Origin: Neodiprion pinetum
Lineage: Eukaryota > Arthropoda > Insecta > Hymenoptera > Diprionidae
Reading direction: 5' to 3'
Assembly: GCF_021155775.2 (NCBI RefSeq)
Contig: NC_060238.1
Location: 1,281,001-1,345,000, forward strand
Length of the DNA: 64,000 bases
Shown: piece after piece, positions 25,401-36,296 of the stretch
Numbering within the stretch: position 1 is the stretch's first letter
Layout: each line of letters begins with the position of its first letter
Position numbers and translations under genes: made by a program
Notes under the pieces: model-generated
Databases searched by the model: none
Told to the model about the DNA's origin: nothing
The model's input: the letters and a program-made list of their open reading frames with translations, nothing else

Positions 25401-27085
25401 AATAAATATGTGTAATATAGGTATAATGTTTATGTAAAGTTAATTTTACAAAATGAATATGAGGTAGAATAAGTCCAACGTGAGTTTATAAGATATTTTT
25501 CTTATGAAATGAACGAGCCTGTGGATTTACTTATACTACCAACGCTAGAGATTATAGTGATTTATTGTACTCATACAAAAACTTTACGATTCCATAAAGA
25601 TCTTATCGAATTTTCATATAATTCATATTATATATTTCATTCTGTTCAATGAATGCCTAAAATTCATATCTGATCATGCGACATAATATTTTTGTGATTA
25701 CGTATTGCCTGTAAAGCCATTTTCGACAAATGAAACATAAATAAAATAAAATGACACGACCTTTCCAGGTGTTCGGTGATTCGATTCTTGCCGCCAGCGA
25801 AGACGGGGTTATATACCGATATAGTCAGACCTGCAATGGGATTCTCAACACTTATGAGGGCCACAGAGCGGCGGTGACGTGTATGTATGTTCTGGGTGTG
25901 GGTGGCATGGAGATTGTGAGGGATTGGCTGTTCTCTGGTTCCTTGGACGGGTCGCTTCGGTGTTTTGACATAAAGGTGTGTGTCATTGAACGTTCTCTGC
26001 ACATATATTCCATTCACAACAACTCTTTAGAAACGTATGATGATAAACTGATTGTGCGTTGAAATATTTATAGACGAGCGTGCAGATTCGAGGTGCCGCA
26101 GACGTTCGAAGCCCGATCCAGTGCATGGATCAGGCGTGGGGAGTGATTTACCTTGGCACCAAATCGGGCTATGTCTTTCGCTTCAATATAAAGGTGAAGA
26201 ATCAGGTTGTCAGTAGTAATTCTGGTCTAGCACTAATCACCTGTTCAAAGTAAGACGATGACACGCAACGTTTCTTGTTACAGTCTCATACTTTTAAAAG
26301 TGATGAAATAAAGTTCTCTGAGGAGGCGGTACTCGCTTTAAAAGCAACGACAGAGGGTCCGCGTCGAGTCCTAATTGCGGCATCCAGAAGCCAGCCAATA
26401 ACGATAAGAGATGCACTGAGTGGTCTCTTCCTTAGAACGATAAGCGGTAACAGAAGTTATACTGTTTACAGCCTTATGATGGAGAGTAATTTGGTTTACT
26501 GCGGAACCAGCAGCACTGCATTGCCAGTTTTTGACTTCATCGTGAGTAGTGCTGTTCCCCAAAGAAAAACAATTATTTTCTCCTTGTCCAAGAATTTTTC
26601 GTAACAATATCGCGTAAACTTTCTAAATCGATTCAATTTTAGAACGGATCACAAGTCGAGCTGTATAACGCAGGACCTGGCATTGTGTGCATGAGGATGT
26701 ACAAACGATTGCTTTTCGCTGGATGTTACGATGGCAATATTTACGTATTCGACACTAAGGTGGGAATAGCTAGATTGGTATTGTGATATTAAGTTGCAAC
26801 ACAAACGAAGTGATTGTATGCATTTATTTACAGGAGCGGAGACTCGTCTGCAGCATACCTGGGCCAGGAAACATGCTGCTGAGTATGGATATCGTGAAGA
26901 ATAAGGTAAAGCTATTGCATTTCAAATCGTTTTGTTTATTAATTGTCCAAAAAGAGTCGATTGAATCAATTCAGATTTGACATTTTTCACTTGTGTGCCA
27001 GATTGTAGCGGGTAGCAAAGATCGAAGATTGCATATGTGGCAGATGCCGGATCAAGTGCAAGCAATACTGGCGACAAGAACGTAA
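13460..27085 (+). CDS. Giant RGG / low-complexity protein with C-terminal WD40 propeller, candidate ZNF106 homologue
   Basis: Coding exons: 13460..14356, 14749..25347, 25769..25975, 26074..26193, 26284..26541, 26643..26759, 26834..26905 and 27002..27085. All junctions are phase 0 and the total is 4117 aa. The N-terminus is RGG/Pro-rich (MSGRGFRGRGPALRGRRG), as in RNA-binding proteins. The middle has SR-like stretches, a Lys/Arg block near 1426-1463, two tandem-repeat arrays (about 1580-1726 and 2040-2323), a helical block near 2863-2919, and a Cys-rich CYVCLTDC near 3570. Residues 3833-4117 form WD40 blades (LFSGSLDGSLRCFDIK, LFAGCYDGNIYVFDTK, IVAGSKDRRLHMW). Vertebrate ZNF106, a nuclear RNA-binding protein, also joins a long disordered region to a C-terminal WD40 domain. 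I see no C2H2 fingers here, so the name is tentative. An RNA-related nuclear role is inference. Confidence 0.8.
14749..25347 (+). CDS. Single 10.6-kb coding exon of the giant gene
   Basis: The exon opens after TCTTACAG (14748) with VDFAHLDHSQSRGRD and runs 3533 codons without a stop to AAG|GTACGT (25347). The next exon begins VFGDSILAASEDG in the same phase and enters the WD40 domain. Reading past the donor adds only a few codons before a stop, which fits a true splice site or a minor short isoform lacking WD40. One block, WKDKVINQFLKMSKNDIC near 16791, is predicted to be folded and helical within the disordered background. Confidence 0.85.
18590..19035 (+). repeat. Degenerate tandem repeat encoding VDTVKKAP units
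   Basis: Within the giant exon, units of about 20-23 codons repeat motifs such as VDTVKKALTPAVNVVKL and VDTVKKAPLSAINAAK. I count about six recognisable VDTVKKA-like copies, losing regularity toward the end. The repeats are Lys/Pro/Val-rich and without acidic residues, unlike the surrounding sequence. They are probably a disordered basic spacer that expanded by slippage or unequal crossing-over. Confidence 0.8.
19970..20830 (+). repeat. Four tandem repeats of about 75-80 codons
   Basis: The motif series RASSEQ-PVIILEKITTEQ-ENIEHL-ETGEKL-VPEV recurs four times with increasing divergence: SSEQRNPVIIL, SSEQLSPVIIL, SSEQHSSMFIL, ENERHSPVLIL. Each unit is about 220-235 nt. The units are Glu-rich and probably helical. 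Divergence between units suggests an old duplication under protein-level constraint, because the hydrophobic ILD/ILE core is kept in all four. Confidence 0.8.
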
Positions 27086-29347
27086 CGTAAAGCTTACTAT
27101 TAAGTATGTGAATCTAGTCAATGGATGCAACTAAAAAGAGAAGCTAGTTGGTAAAATAAAATATGAATTGGTCAGACAATGAAGCGCTGCTAACTACGTG
27201 ACGAACATAAAGGATTAAAAAAAAAATAAAAATATTTGATACACAGACATGATTAGGGAGAGTCAGCGAGCGTTGCCATTCGCCAGGGAACGAGTACCAA
27301 GGAATCGAGTACTCTGGACCATAAGTATGTACAACATCACGATAAACCGTATGCAAATACTATACTTACGTATAATACAATATACGTATATACGTATTGT
27401 GTTATATGTCTAAAATAATGAAAAATTATAGTAATTGAAAACGCGTTGATTTAGTCGTGAATTTCAGATTTATAATGAGTGTAATAAGTACACGATGTCT
27501 ACTGTACAATGCTAATTTAAGTGAAACTCCCTTCACGCGTGAATATGTATATGCGTACGTACATATGCAGCTACGGATATGTTATGTACTGTGTTATAGT
27601 CATTTGGCGATAGTGTAACATACTTGTATATATCTATACATAGAATTAAAACAGTAATAACATTATCTAAATAATACATATATCATAAAATGTTATAATA
27701 ATGATTATTTGTAAAGAGTCGTTTTCATTTATAATTATAGTATTACACAACCAGATTCTCGGTACCGCGTTCTTTATGAATTTTTGACAAACGGGAGATA
27801 TAAAATAAAAAAATTAAAATTAGGTATGTTAAGAGAAACAAAAATCGACAAACTCACCTCGTGACAATTAGACTGATGACATTCACGAGGATGTCGACGA
27901 GTTTAACTCTACTAAGCTAACTAAAAATGTTGATATATGTATGTAATGCTATTGTAATTAAGTCTAGATTATTATAGAAATAATACGAAAATCGCAAGAT
28001 CGAAGGAACGGGTACGTAAACGTACGAGAGAAAAAAAAACGAATCACATGAAAAATGCGAAAATGTATCATTTTCGCGAAAGTCGTTGCAATTTCAATCA
28101 TTTTTATCTGCCTATCTGTTGCCAATAATTTTCTTATTCCATTAAGAATAATGTTTTGTTTGCCTGGTCAGTTGAACGGGCAGTCGTTTTTTCTACATGT
28201 TGATTATTGTATATTATTCTTATTATTATTATTATTACCACCATTATTATTATTATCGTTGTTGTTGTTATTGTTGTTGGACGACATTTTTTTCATTCTC
28301 GGTATCCACGAGTCATCTTTACAAAATACTTAATCAAGATTATACATACAAATACCGTAGATAGTTCATTTGTTGCGACTAAAAAATATTATATTAATAT
28401 AATAATTATTGTAATGAAAACTGAATGTTTTAATGGATTTTTTTTCCAACGAGGAAAAATTAAAAAAATAAAAAAAATCTCACAGAGCCAACCCTTTGGC
28501 TGCAGGAGAATGAGTGAAATAAAAAAATAAAACAATTGAGAAAATAAAAATACAGCGGACGTATTTCGTGCAAATGATGAATTTTGAAACGCCTAGGTCA
28601 TCGTTTTTTTCTGCAATCCGTGTACAGTAGTAATAGATTAGTAATAGTACTTATAGAATTGTATGACGTATATTAATGAATAATTACGTGATAAGAATGA
28701 AAAAATCCAAATTTCTTTGATAAGAAAACAAAAAAAGAAAAAAAAAACCTGGACTCAATCGAGAATAGACGAAAATTGAGTACAAAAAAAGCATAAACTC
28801 TCGCCGTTCATCGTGCAAGCAAAAGGGTTAAATTTTTTGTAAGCGTAATATTACCGTAATTCTCAGATGTATATAGATATTATATCGTTTCCTCTTCCTC
28901 TTCTGCAGAATTGTTGTTTGTGTAAATGATTGTGCAACAAAATATAGTAATAATAATAACAACAACACGACAGTTGATAGTCGGATGAATAATGATAGTA
29001 AAGAAAATAAAAATGAATAAATATATAAAATTGAAAAACAAGTAATGGAAAGGAAAAAAAAACTGATTGTTTAAAACTCGTCGAGCGTACAAATTTGTGG
29101 CACGTACTTTATATACACTCATGCGTATGATCTTAAGGAGGAAAAAAGAAATACAAGTACAAAAAATTCTTAATCGTTATTTTTCTAACTTTTGTTTCCG
29201 AATAGAAAATCCATGATTCCCATCCGATCTGTTAAATTTGGATTAAAAGAAAAGGCACTTCATCGCCCTGGCAACAGCAAGGCATTTTAATGATCCAACA
29301 ATTGGCTATAGGCACTTCACCTCACTTCACCTTTGTCGCTGAGCGCA
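27086..29347 (+). other. 3' UTR of the giant gene and intergenic spacer
   Basis: AT-rich sequence with A-runs and several AATAAA-like signals, the first near 27222. No coding exon is seen. The giant gene's 3' UTR must end somewhere here, and the ARL16 promoter lies in the last few hundred bases. Confidence 0.5.
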
Positions 29348-30240
29348 ATGTATCTCTGCCTGGGTCCTGAGAGGTCAGGCAAAACTCTTCTGATGAAATC
29401 CTTGCAAGGAGAGGACATCGATGAGGCAACGCAAACTGTACCAACCAACGGTACTAACATGTTTACAATCCGCAACGACGACGGTCATTTTGAGGCAGTG
29501 ATCAGAGAACTTGGCGGAAGCATGGCGCCGATATGGAAACACTATTTCACCAGGGTGAGAAGCTGGCAGTGTTTTGAACCCAGGTTTTACAGTTGATAAA
29601 TGAAATGGAAAAAAAAAAAGATACATGAATCTTTGTTTATAACGCATAATATCTAATTTATTCTATGTATTGTGCATAACTTCGGCAGCCTTTTTTTCTT
29701 TGTTTATTTTTTTTTTTTTTGTTTTTTAACACAATAGTCATATTTATCATAATGGTATATTTACAAAATTATTATCTCTATCTAACTTTTTATTCTGTTT
29801 CTCGTTTTTGTCTTCTAAAAAGTCTTCTAAACGCTCCTGCAGGATAGGAAAAGAAAAAAAAAAAAAAAAACAATCGTTGCAACAAATCTGTAACAGAAAG
29901 AAACTGGTTTTCATTCAAGGTACGCAAGATTATCTACGTCGTCGACACGAGTAACCTCTGTCAGATTAGCGCGGCTGGAGTGTTGCTCTATTCGCTGTTA
30001 GTCGAGCCATCATTAAAAAATGTGAAAATTGCCTTGGTTCTTGCTAAAATGGATCTCTCTTATCGGCAAATGAGGAACGAGGCGCTTCTTATGCTCCAAC
30101 TGACCAGATTACGGAAAGAAATCACTCAGGAGATCACGGTCTTTGAGACAAGCGCGATGACTGGGGAAGGAATTGAGAAGCTAAGACAGTGGATATTTGA
30201 CCCTGACACAATCAAGGCTGCGATTGCTGCCAACATGTAG
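29348..30240 (+). CDS. Arl16: ADP-ribosylation factor-like protein 16
   Basis: Small GTPase of the ARF family; vertebrate ARL16 is linked to ciliary and Golgi traffic. Exons 29348..29554 and 29920..30240 join in phase 0 and give 175 aa, close to the family length. I see the P-loop GPERSGKT (6-13), switch I VPTNGTN (31-37), the diagnostic RELGGSMAPIW (53-63), which in ARL16 replaces the usual WDxGGQ, and the ETSA base-binding motif. There is no N-terminal amphipathic helix or myristoylated Gly, as in ARL16. The first ATG gives the short MYLCLG start expected of the family. Oddity: the NKxD guanine-specificity motif reads AKMD, with Asn replaced by Ala111. The gene converges on DDB1. Confidence 0.9.
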
Positions 30241-30333
30241 AGAGAAGTATACCGAACAAGGAACGAGAGGAAAGAAATAGTACACAAAAAACAAGTAAAC
30301 GTAGATATAGAAAAACAAAAAACGTCGATTAAA

Positions 30334-30339
30334 AATAAA
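30334..30339 (+). terminator. Poly(A) signal of ARL16
   Basis: AATAAA lies 94 bases after the ARL16 stop codon and is the first canonical signal on this strand downstream of the gene. Confidence 0.6.
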
Positions 30340-30346
30340 TTACATG

Positions 30347-30352
30347 TTTATT
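30347..30352 (-). terminator. Poly(A) signal candidate of DDB1
   Basis: TTTATT on the plus strand is AATAAA for the minus-strand DDB1 transcript, about 430 bases beyond its stop codon. It faces the ARL16 signal at a distance of 7 bases, so the two 3' UTRs probably overlap. Confidence 0.45.
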
Positions 30353-30782
30353 CACGTGTTGTGCAGGGATAAGTACAGAAAGAGGGAAGAGGAAAGACGA
30401 TTTTCAATCATCAATATACAATCAATTTTCGTTTTTCTTGTTATCGTTGTTATCTCTTTACATTATCCGATCCGTGTCTCAGCGTTCATGATTCTGGGTA
30501 CTAGTGCGTAGCGTCATGTCTATCTGGCTAGGAAGATGCGTGCATGTTGTGTAACGGGAATGGAAAAGGTAAACAAAGGAAAAGAAATGGCCAAAACAAC
30601 ACCTCGACGCATCCGTGACTCGCAAGTCACAGCCAGATTCGACGATGAGAATTGCGTCAAGTTCATTCTGAGAACCCAGAGTTCTGACATGCTCGTTTAT
30701 CCGCACCCGATCAACGCTTGCGTAGCGCGGGGATGAAAATTCAAGGTATTCACGCATCAAATACATGCCTGTCTCCAGGAGC

Positions 30783-33700
30783 CTAGTGTATCCTCGTTAG
30801 GTCTTCTACGATTTTCACGAGATCGTCCACCGTCGCGTCTTTTTTCATTCCGCTGCCGTCGTCGATCTGTAATAGAAGACAAGTTTGAAGAATATTTCAT
30901 CGCTGTAAAGAAGTAAAATTGTTCTACATTTTTAATTGGATTGACGACCCGTGAAGATATGGTCCTTTATTTTGGTTGGACCTAACTTACCTGGAGGCCC
31001 ATGGCAACTTCGGCCATTTTATCGCGGCTCAGGTCGAGGAAGCTTTCGATTAGATCACCATCGACAAAGCCCTCGCAGGGTTCCATCTTCAAATCTGTGT
31101 TGAAGCTCCTCCAGAAACTATGCTCTATTTTACCAACACTTTTTATAACCGTCGTCAAACGATCTTCCAAATTGTGCAGAAAATCGTAGAAGCCTGATGG
31201 AATCTGAGTAACAAGACCAATGGCGCCGCCCACCGTTCCGAACAGGACACAGCCCTGAGTCGGTGTGCTGGATTCTCCCAGGTGCTGCATGACCAGGGAA
31301 CCGTGTCTAAAGACGTTCACCATATCGCCCAAGTGGAACTGTCCGACTTCCTGCATCTGCTGCCTCTCCTCCTCAGACGTAGCTGCACTGAAATTTCAAT
31401 TGAAATAAGAATTTAGCGAGTCGTTCCTCTGTTTTACACCCTTGCTTTGAGATTCGCCCACCTGTCTTTCTGGCAGACGAACAAATTGAAGCAGTTCTCA
31501 GCTCCTAGGAAAGTGTCGTCGTCTAGTATCTCGATGCTTGTCATCCAGTTGGGACTGTAGTCTCTAGCTATCTCTTCAAAACTGCCTTCTAGCGTTTTGT
31601 ACTGAAGCAATGTCAGCGAGCGCATTAGATCGCCGACGAGCACAAAGTCCCCTTTGGTCTTGAGGAAGAGCGCGATGATGTTGTTGAAGTGGCTGCACTC
31701 CAGTCTGAGCTCCTTCTCGGCGGTCCACTCGAACAATCTTACGGTGCTGTTGATGCTGGCCAACAACTTGCCGTTGAATTCAACCAGTGAGTAGCAAGCG
31801 CCTTTTATCTCCTTCTCCGTGACCTGCGTCAGCTTGCCATCGTTCCAGTGGTACAACAGTATCCTTCCTGTCTTTGGCTCGGACTCGTCTGGATTGATGA
31901 AGGCGGTACCAACGACGAAGTACGAAGTCGGGTCCTCACCGAGCTTCGTTGATATCAGTGACATTGCGTATTCGGTCGGCCTCAGCGTGTGAGCATGGAG
32001 AACTTCGAAAGTGTGTTGGTCGATTATCAGTAGATTATGGACCTCTATCTCCTGCCCAATGTCACTGGCCGTGTGTCCAGGCTTGTTGTGCGACGCTATG
32101 TGGCTGCTACTGGACGTTGACGCAACCTGTGTGGATGCGGACGATCTGACAATGCTGACACCGCTGCTCTCCTGCATGTCTACCCGCATCGTGATAACAC
32201 CGAAAGTCTGCGAAGTCTCCTGGTACGCGATCCTTCTTGGTGACTCGCCGAGTGGCACCGTTCTTATGTGGAGCTTCTGGATTTCATCTATCGTACCGAT
32301 TGTAACAGTGCTGTCCGTGGCCAGGGCTAGACTGTCTGGGTAAGCCTCGGCGTTGAGCGAACACATATGGTTCACCTCCTTCAGGTTGACGTTGCTGAAG
32401 ACTAGCTTGTGGTTCGAAGAATATATCACCGTGGGACGGTCAGAGCAGGCGAACACGTTAGTCGTCGAAAGGGATCTGAATGTCCTCAGGACCGTGGGCT
32501 GTGTGCCGAGGGTGACCTTCTTCTTGTCGGACAGAATACCGTTCTGTTTTTGAAGCGTAAAGTAGTACATGCTGCCGTCACCTAGCGCGCATAGCAGATA
32601 GGTGTTTCCCTCGAAGCAGGTCATCAGGATCGATCTGGGGATTATTTCCCCACCTAGGAGCTCTTTGTTCATTTCCTCGAGGTCCGGCAGGGTGAGAATT
32701 CTCACCGATATGTCAGTCCACAGTCCGACAGCCACGATCTTAGCCTCTAAGTTTCCGTCCAGCGGGGAAATGTCCAGACAGGCAACCTCGTGCTGCAGAG
32801 CGACTGACCCTTTTGGGACGATCTGAGAGGACACTATTTCCATGTAAAACAAATCATTTCCAGTGGCGCAGAGGACCTGCGTACCATTGCACGCGACAAC
32901 GCTAATGGTCCTGTTGTTCTCGGGCTTCCACTCGGACACAATGGGATTTGCGGTGTTGGTAATCAGCCTGGCGGAGGTCGGCGTTATCTGGATGAAAGTC
33001 TCGGCCGTCACATTGCCTGTGTGGAAGGTCTGTTCGTCGGAAACGAAGCCAGGAATCTCGGTCTCTTCCACCTCCTCGTCATTCAGTGTCAGTATCCGTG
33101 TCTGCCCGACAAATGAAAGCACCAAGGTATTGTCGCAACTGCTCCCCCCCATCTTCAGTGCCCACATGCCCTTTATGCCAGGCAGATCTATGCTAGCGTG
33201 CTCCTGAATACCAATTCCGTTCCTTATTATCCTCAGAGATCCCTCTTTGAAGGCACCCGAACACGTGACCATTTGTCCCTGGCCCTGCCGCTCCAGGTCT
33301 ACGACAGCCATGTCGACGATTGGCGCTAAGTTGGTGAATATCTCTATCGGCACGCAGTAGGAGCCGTTCTCATCTGCCTTTGTGACCAGCTTGACGAGCT
33401 GCGAGTCACCTAGACGGCTGCCGATGAAAATGACACCATTGTCGAGGTAAGTGATGCACTCGGGGATGCTAATCTCACCTAGTACCTCGACTTTCAAGTC
33501 CTTGACAACCATTGTCCCGTCAGCCTTTTTCTCTTGCTCTAAGAACAGCATGAACAAATGCCCTGCCATGTCTCCTAGTAGATACCGAAGCCCCTGGTTG
33601 TCGACCTTGGTGTAGCACGTGATTGTACTCTGTTTTATTACCGGCGGAACTACCGCGACGTACGTTGTCCCGTCATGGTAGAGGATGCTCTCCTGGCCGA

Positions 33701-35370
33701 TTATGATCGCACCGCAAATGGGCGAGGGGACCGGAATCACCATCATAGCTTCTCGTTCGACGTTATCCTGTTTCCAGGGTATTTTTACGAACTCTTTGTC
33801 TCTCAGCGATATCTCGTGAGTTTTGACATGCCGCCCATTTATGTCCTGATAGATTAGAATCAACGTTGGGTTTGAGCAGCCGTGCAGAAAATTTACGTCC
33901 TGAACTTGCAGTTCCTCCATTCTAATCGAAGATGCCTTAAGCTCTGGGTTGTCCTTGTCCAGAGGTATTATCTTGAATAATCCATCATAGAGTCTCAGTC
34001 CTATTACTCGTGCCTTTGGGTCTATCACCGCCTTTATTCCTGTTTCTGAAGCCTTCCCAATTCTGTCCGCTACGTTCCCATGTGCCTTTGTTATTATCTC
34101 TATGTCTTCGCCTTCGCCTATGCATTCGAGTATCATGGCGTTGTATCGAGTTGTCAGGAGAAATAGCAAATCCTTCTTCTCGTGCTGTTGTTTTCGGGAT
34201 AGAGAATAAAGAGAGCGGTAAGATCGGAGCTCTTATAGGGTGAAAGGAAATTATTTAAGTTTCTTCTTCTGAAGTGTGGCTGATTGGATTTCTGGTTTCA
34301 TCGATTGCATTGTATTATAGAAGGGTACAATTATCGTATTAATAGTAACAGCATCAACAGAGCAGATAGTGTTATTGTTTATGTTGACAATAAAGTTTAA
34401 ACAAAAGTCGAGGTGATGGTGCACGCTCCACTCAGAGTTATTAGTGAAAGGATTAAATTTGAAGAGATTGTTATAAAAATCTCCAGTCTGTACTACTTAA
34501 ATGTTTCAATTATACAATAGGTAATTTCATAGATGAATTAAAAACTTTCTTAGATAGTAATGTGAATCTTGAGGACCATTACATTGTAGGTGATGTTAAT
34601 ATAAATATATTAGAAATGAATAATTACACTGGTAAATATTTAAATAACTGTCTCTAATTACGCTATTCACCTCTGATCAATACAGTCAGGAGACCGGTTG
34701 CAACTCTGAGGGATCATGTATCAATCATATTATGGCAAAATCAAATATAGTGCATAAAGCGGTTAAAATTACACAAATTACTGAACATTGTGCCATTTCA
34801 ACTGCATTAAAATTAAATGTAACAAATGATATGAATGAAGTTAAAACAATGCTCAATTTTAATATACGCGCGCCTTTGGTATCCGTGATAGGGTCTACTA
34901 TACTCGATACTATGTTTTTATAGTGGAATGCAATAAATAAGTAAACGAGAAATGTATGAGAGAAGAGTTATATATGCTAAGGCAACGCGGTAATCAGCGT
35001 TGTTCATAACCTCACCGGCGGTCTGAAGAACTTGATTACGGCGATTTTTCCGTAGATCCCGACTTCTTTGAGGGGTCGCAGACCCTCGGGGGTGACGAGG
35101 TGGATCTCGAGCCGCATATTCTTTGCCAGAATGAGGTTGAGGTCGGTCGGAGATGTGAAGTTACCTGGGTGTTGAAGGGCAGCATGTTTATTACCTCAGT
35201 CGTTCGAAGAACGTTGAAAGTGAATGGGGTCAAGACAAATCGGCGTTGAATAAATGATACGAGTATATTTATTGTTCTCAAATCCAACACATAGTTCTAT
35301 AATACTCACCGGTCACGCAAGCCGTTACCGCAGTTGGCTTTTGGGCCGTAACTACGTAGTGATGGGCCAT
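30783..35370 (-). CDS. DDB1: DNA damage-binding protein 1 (CUL4 E3 ligase adaptor)
   Basis: DDB1 links CUL4-RBX1 to DCAF substrate receptors and, with DDB2, senses UV lesions in chromatin. Coding exons on the minus strand: 35310..35370, 35016..35164, 31462..34184, 30991..31387 and 30783..30866. Phases fit throughout (CVT-G split across the first intron; Ser split after FVCQKD). The product is 1137 aa; human DDB1 is 1140. It starts MAHHYVVTAQKPTAV and ends LVKIVEDLTRIH, as expected. Family blocks include AHGNVADRIG, GLRLYDGLFK, DLERQGQGQMVTCSGA, ASIDLPGIKG and KSVGKIEHSFWRSF, covering the three beta-propellers and the C-terminal helical domain. A Ser-rich loop of 30-40 residues sits in the second half and is normal in insects as far as I know. 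No lesion is seen. Confidence 0.97.
34440..34925 (+). mobile_element. Non-LTR retrotransposon relic (endonuclease fragment)
   Basis: On the plus strand the second intron of DDB1 reads FIDELKTFLDSNVN and then HYIVGDVNINIL, the GD-N active-site block of LINE apurinic-type endonucleases. After a stop it continues in another frame with CINHIMAKSNI and TEHCAIS, corresponding to the later DH(I/F)-TDHYP blocks. The frame is broken and nothing else of the element remains. It is antisense to DDB1. Confidence 0.75.
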
Positions 35371-36130
35371 TATTTTCATAATATTCTCTGTTAGTCTCTT
35401 GATTCCAGATTACGAAAATCTTGCTATTTACCACAAGTTATTCACAGCTCGTGTCTTCGGCTAGTCCGATGATTCTCCCTGTGTTTTTCGCAACATAACA
35501 TAACCAACCCTTGCGCGTTACACCGAGTTTGCCGTCTCTTCGACGCTTCTCGGAACCACCGCCAGATGCTGCAACTAACTTTTTAATTTATGGGTGTCTT
35601 TTATTTACCAACTTTCGGAAAGGAAAGGTTAACCATCAAAGCTACTGATTGACCGATTCTTTAATGCTGACCCATCAGATGAGTTTTTTAGTTATTTTAT
35701 TTTCAAACTCTGACAAATAAAACTGCCATCAGCAATCGTTTATCTATTTTGCGTTGCCGAGTTCGTGACTATTATAGCTCTGCTTTAGTCCTAGGGAATT
35801 TGTAGCTCGTCCAGATGAACTCCGTCTAATTTCGGAACGCAACCTGAAACAAATGCTACATATCTCCTAGGCCAACTGCTACCAACGTAATTTTTTTTGC
35901 AGGGGAAACCACCAAACGCTTCGATCGGATTTTGGAACACATCGTTGTTCAGATGTTTCACCGGTTCCAACATTCGGCGTCAGTTGCTGCTGCGGTTCGC
36001 GTGTTTGAATCCGACACAGTTCCGCGGCCAATATCGATGCGGAGCTGTCGATAGAGTCGCGAAACGATCGATCGACCCGCACCGACTTCCGGTTGTCAGA
36101 CCGCTGAGCCAGCGCAGAGTGGCGACTTGG
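35371..36130. promoter_or_regulatory. Shared divergent promoter region between DDB1 and Snap25
   Basis: DDB1 starts leftward at 35370 and the Snap25 leader begins rightward somewhere before 36296, so this interval of about 0.8 kb must hold both promoters. It is CpG-richer than the flanks from about 35900. No TATA box stands out on either side, and no coding frame is convincing. Confidence 0.45.
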
Positions 36131-36296
36131 TAGTTCGCGGCAGGTGCAGTGCAGTGTGTGCGTCTGTCAGTCGTGCGGCTCGTAGTGATAAAACAGTTAG
36201 TGCCCCTCGCCGCTGGCTGGTCCTTGACAACGCAGGAGGAGGATCTCTTCCCCGACAACATTCTGGAGACCGTCAACTTTACGATCGGCGATTCCG
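36131..36296 (+). other. Snap25: Probable 5' UTR exon of Snap25
   Basis: GC-rich sequence ends at a strong donor, CCG|GTGAGT, at 36297. It has no ATG in its open frame. The next strong acceptor on this strand (TCTGTTGCAG at 40689) leads directly to the Snap25 start exon. The 5' boundary is arbitrary. That it belongs to Snap25 is inferred from position and strand. Confidence 0.45.

Noticed and set aside
36131..36293. Open frame reading EEDLFPDNILETVNFTIGDS before the Snap25 donor
   Set aside because: It has no ATG, begins right after a stop, and the Snap25 start exon carries its own conserved start, so I treat it as 5' UTR.
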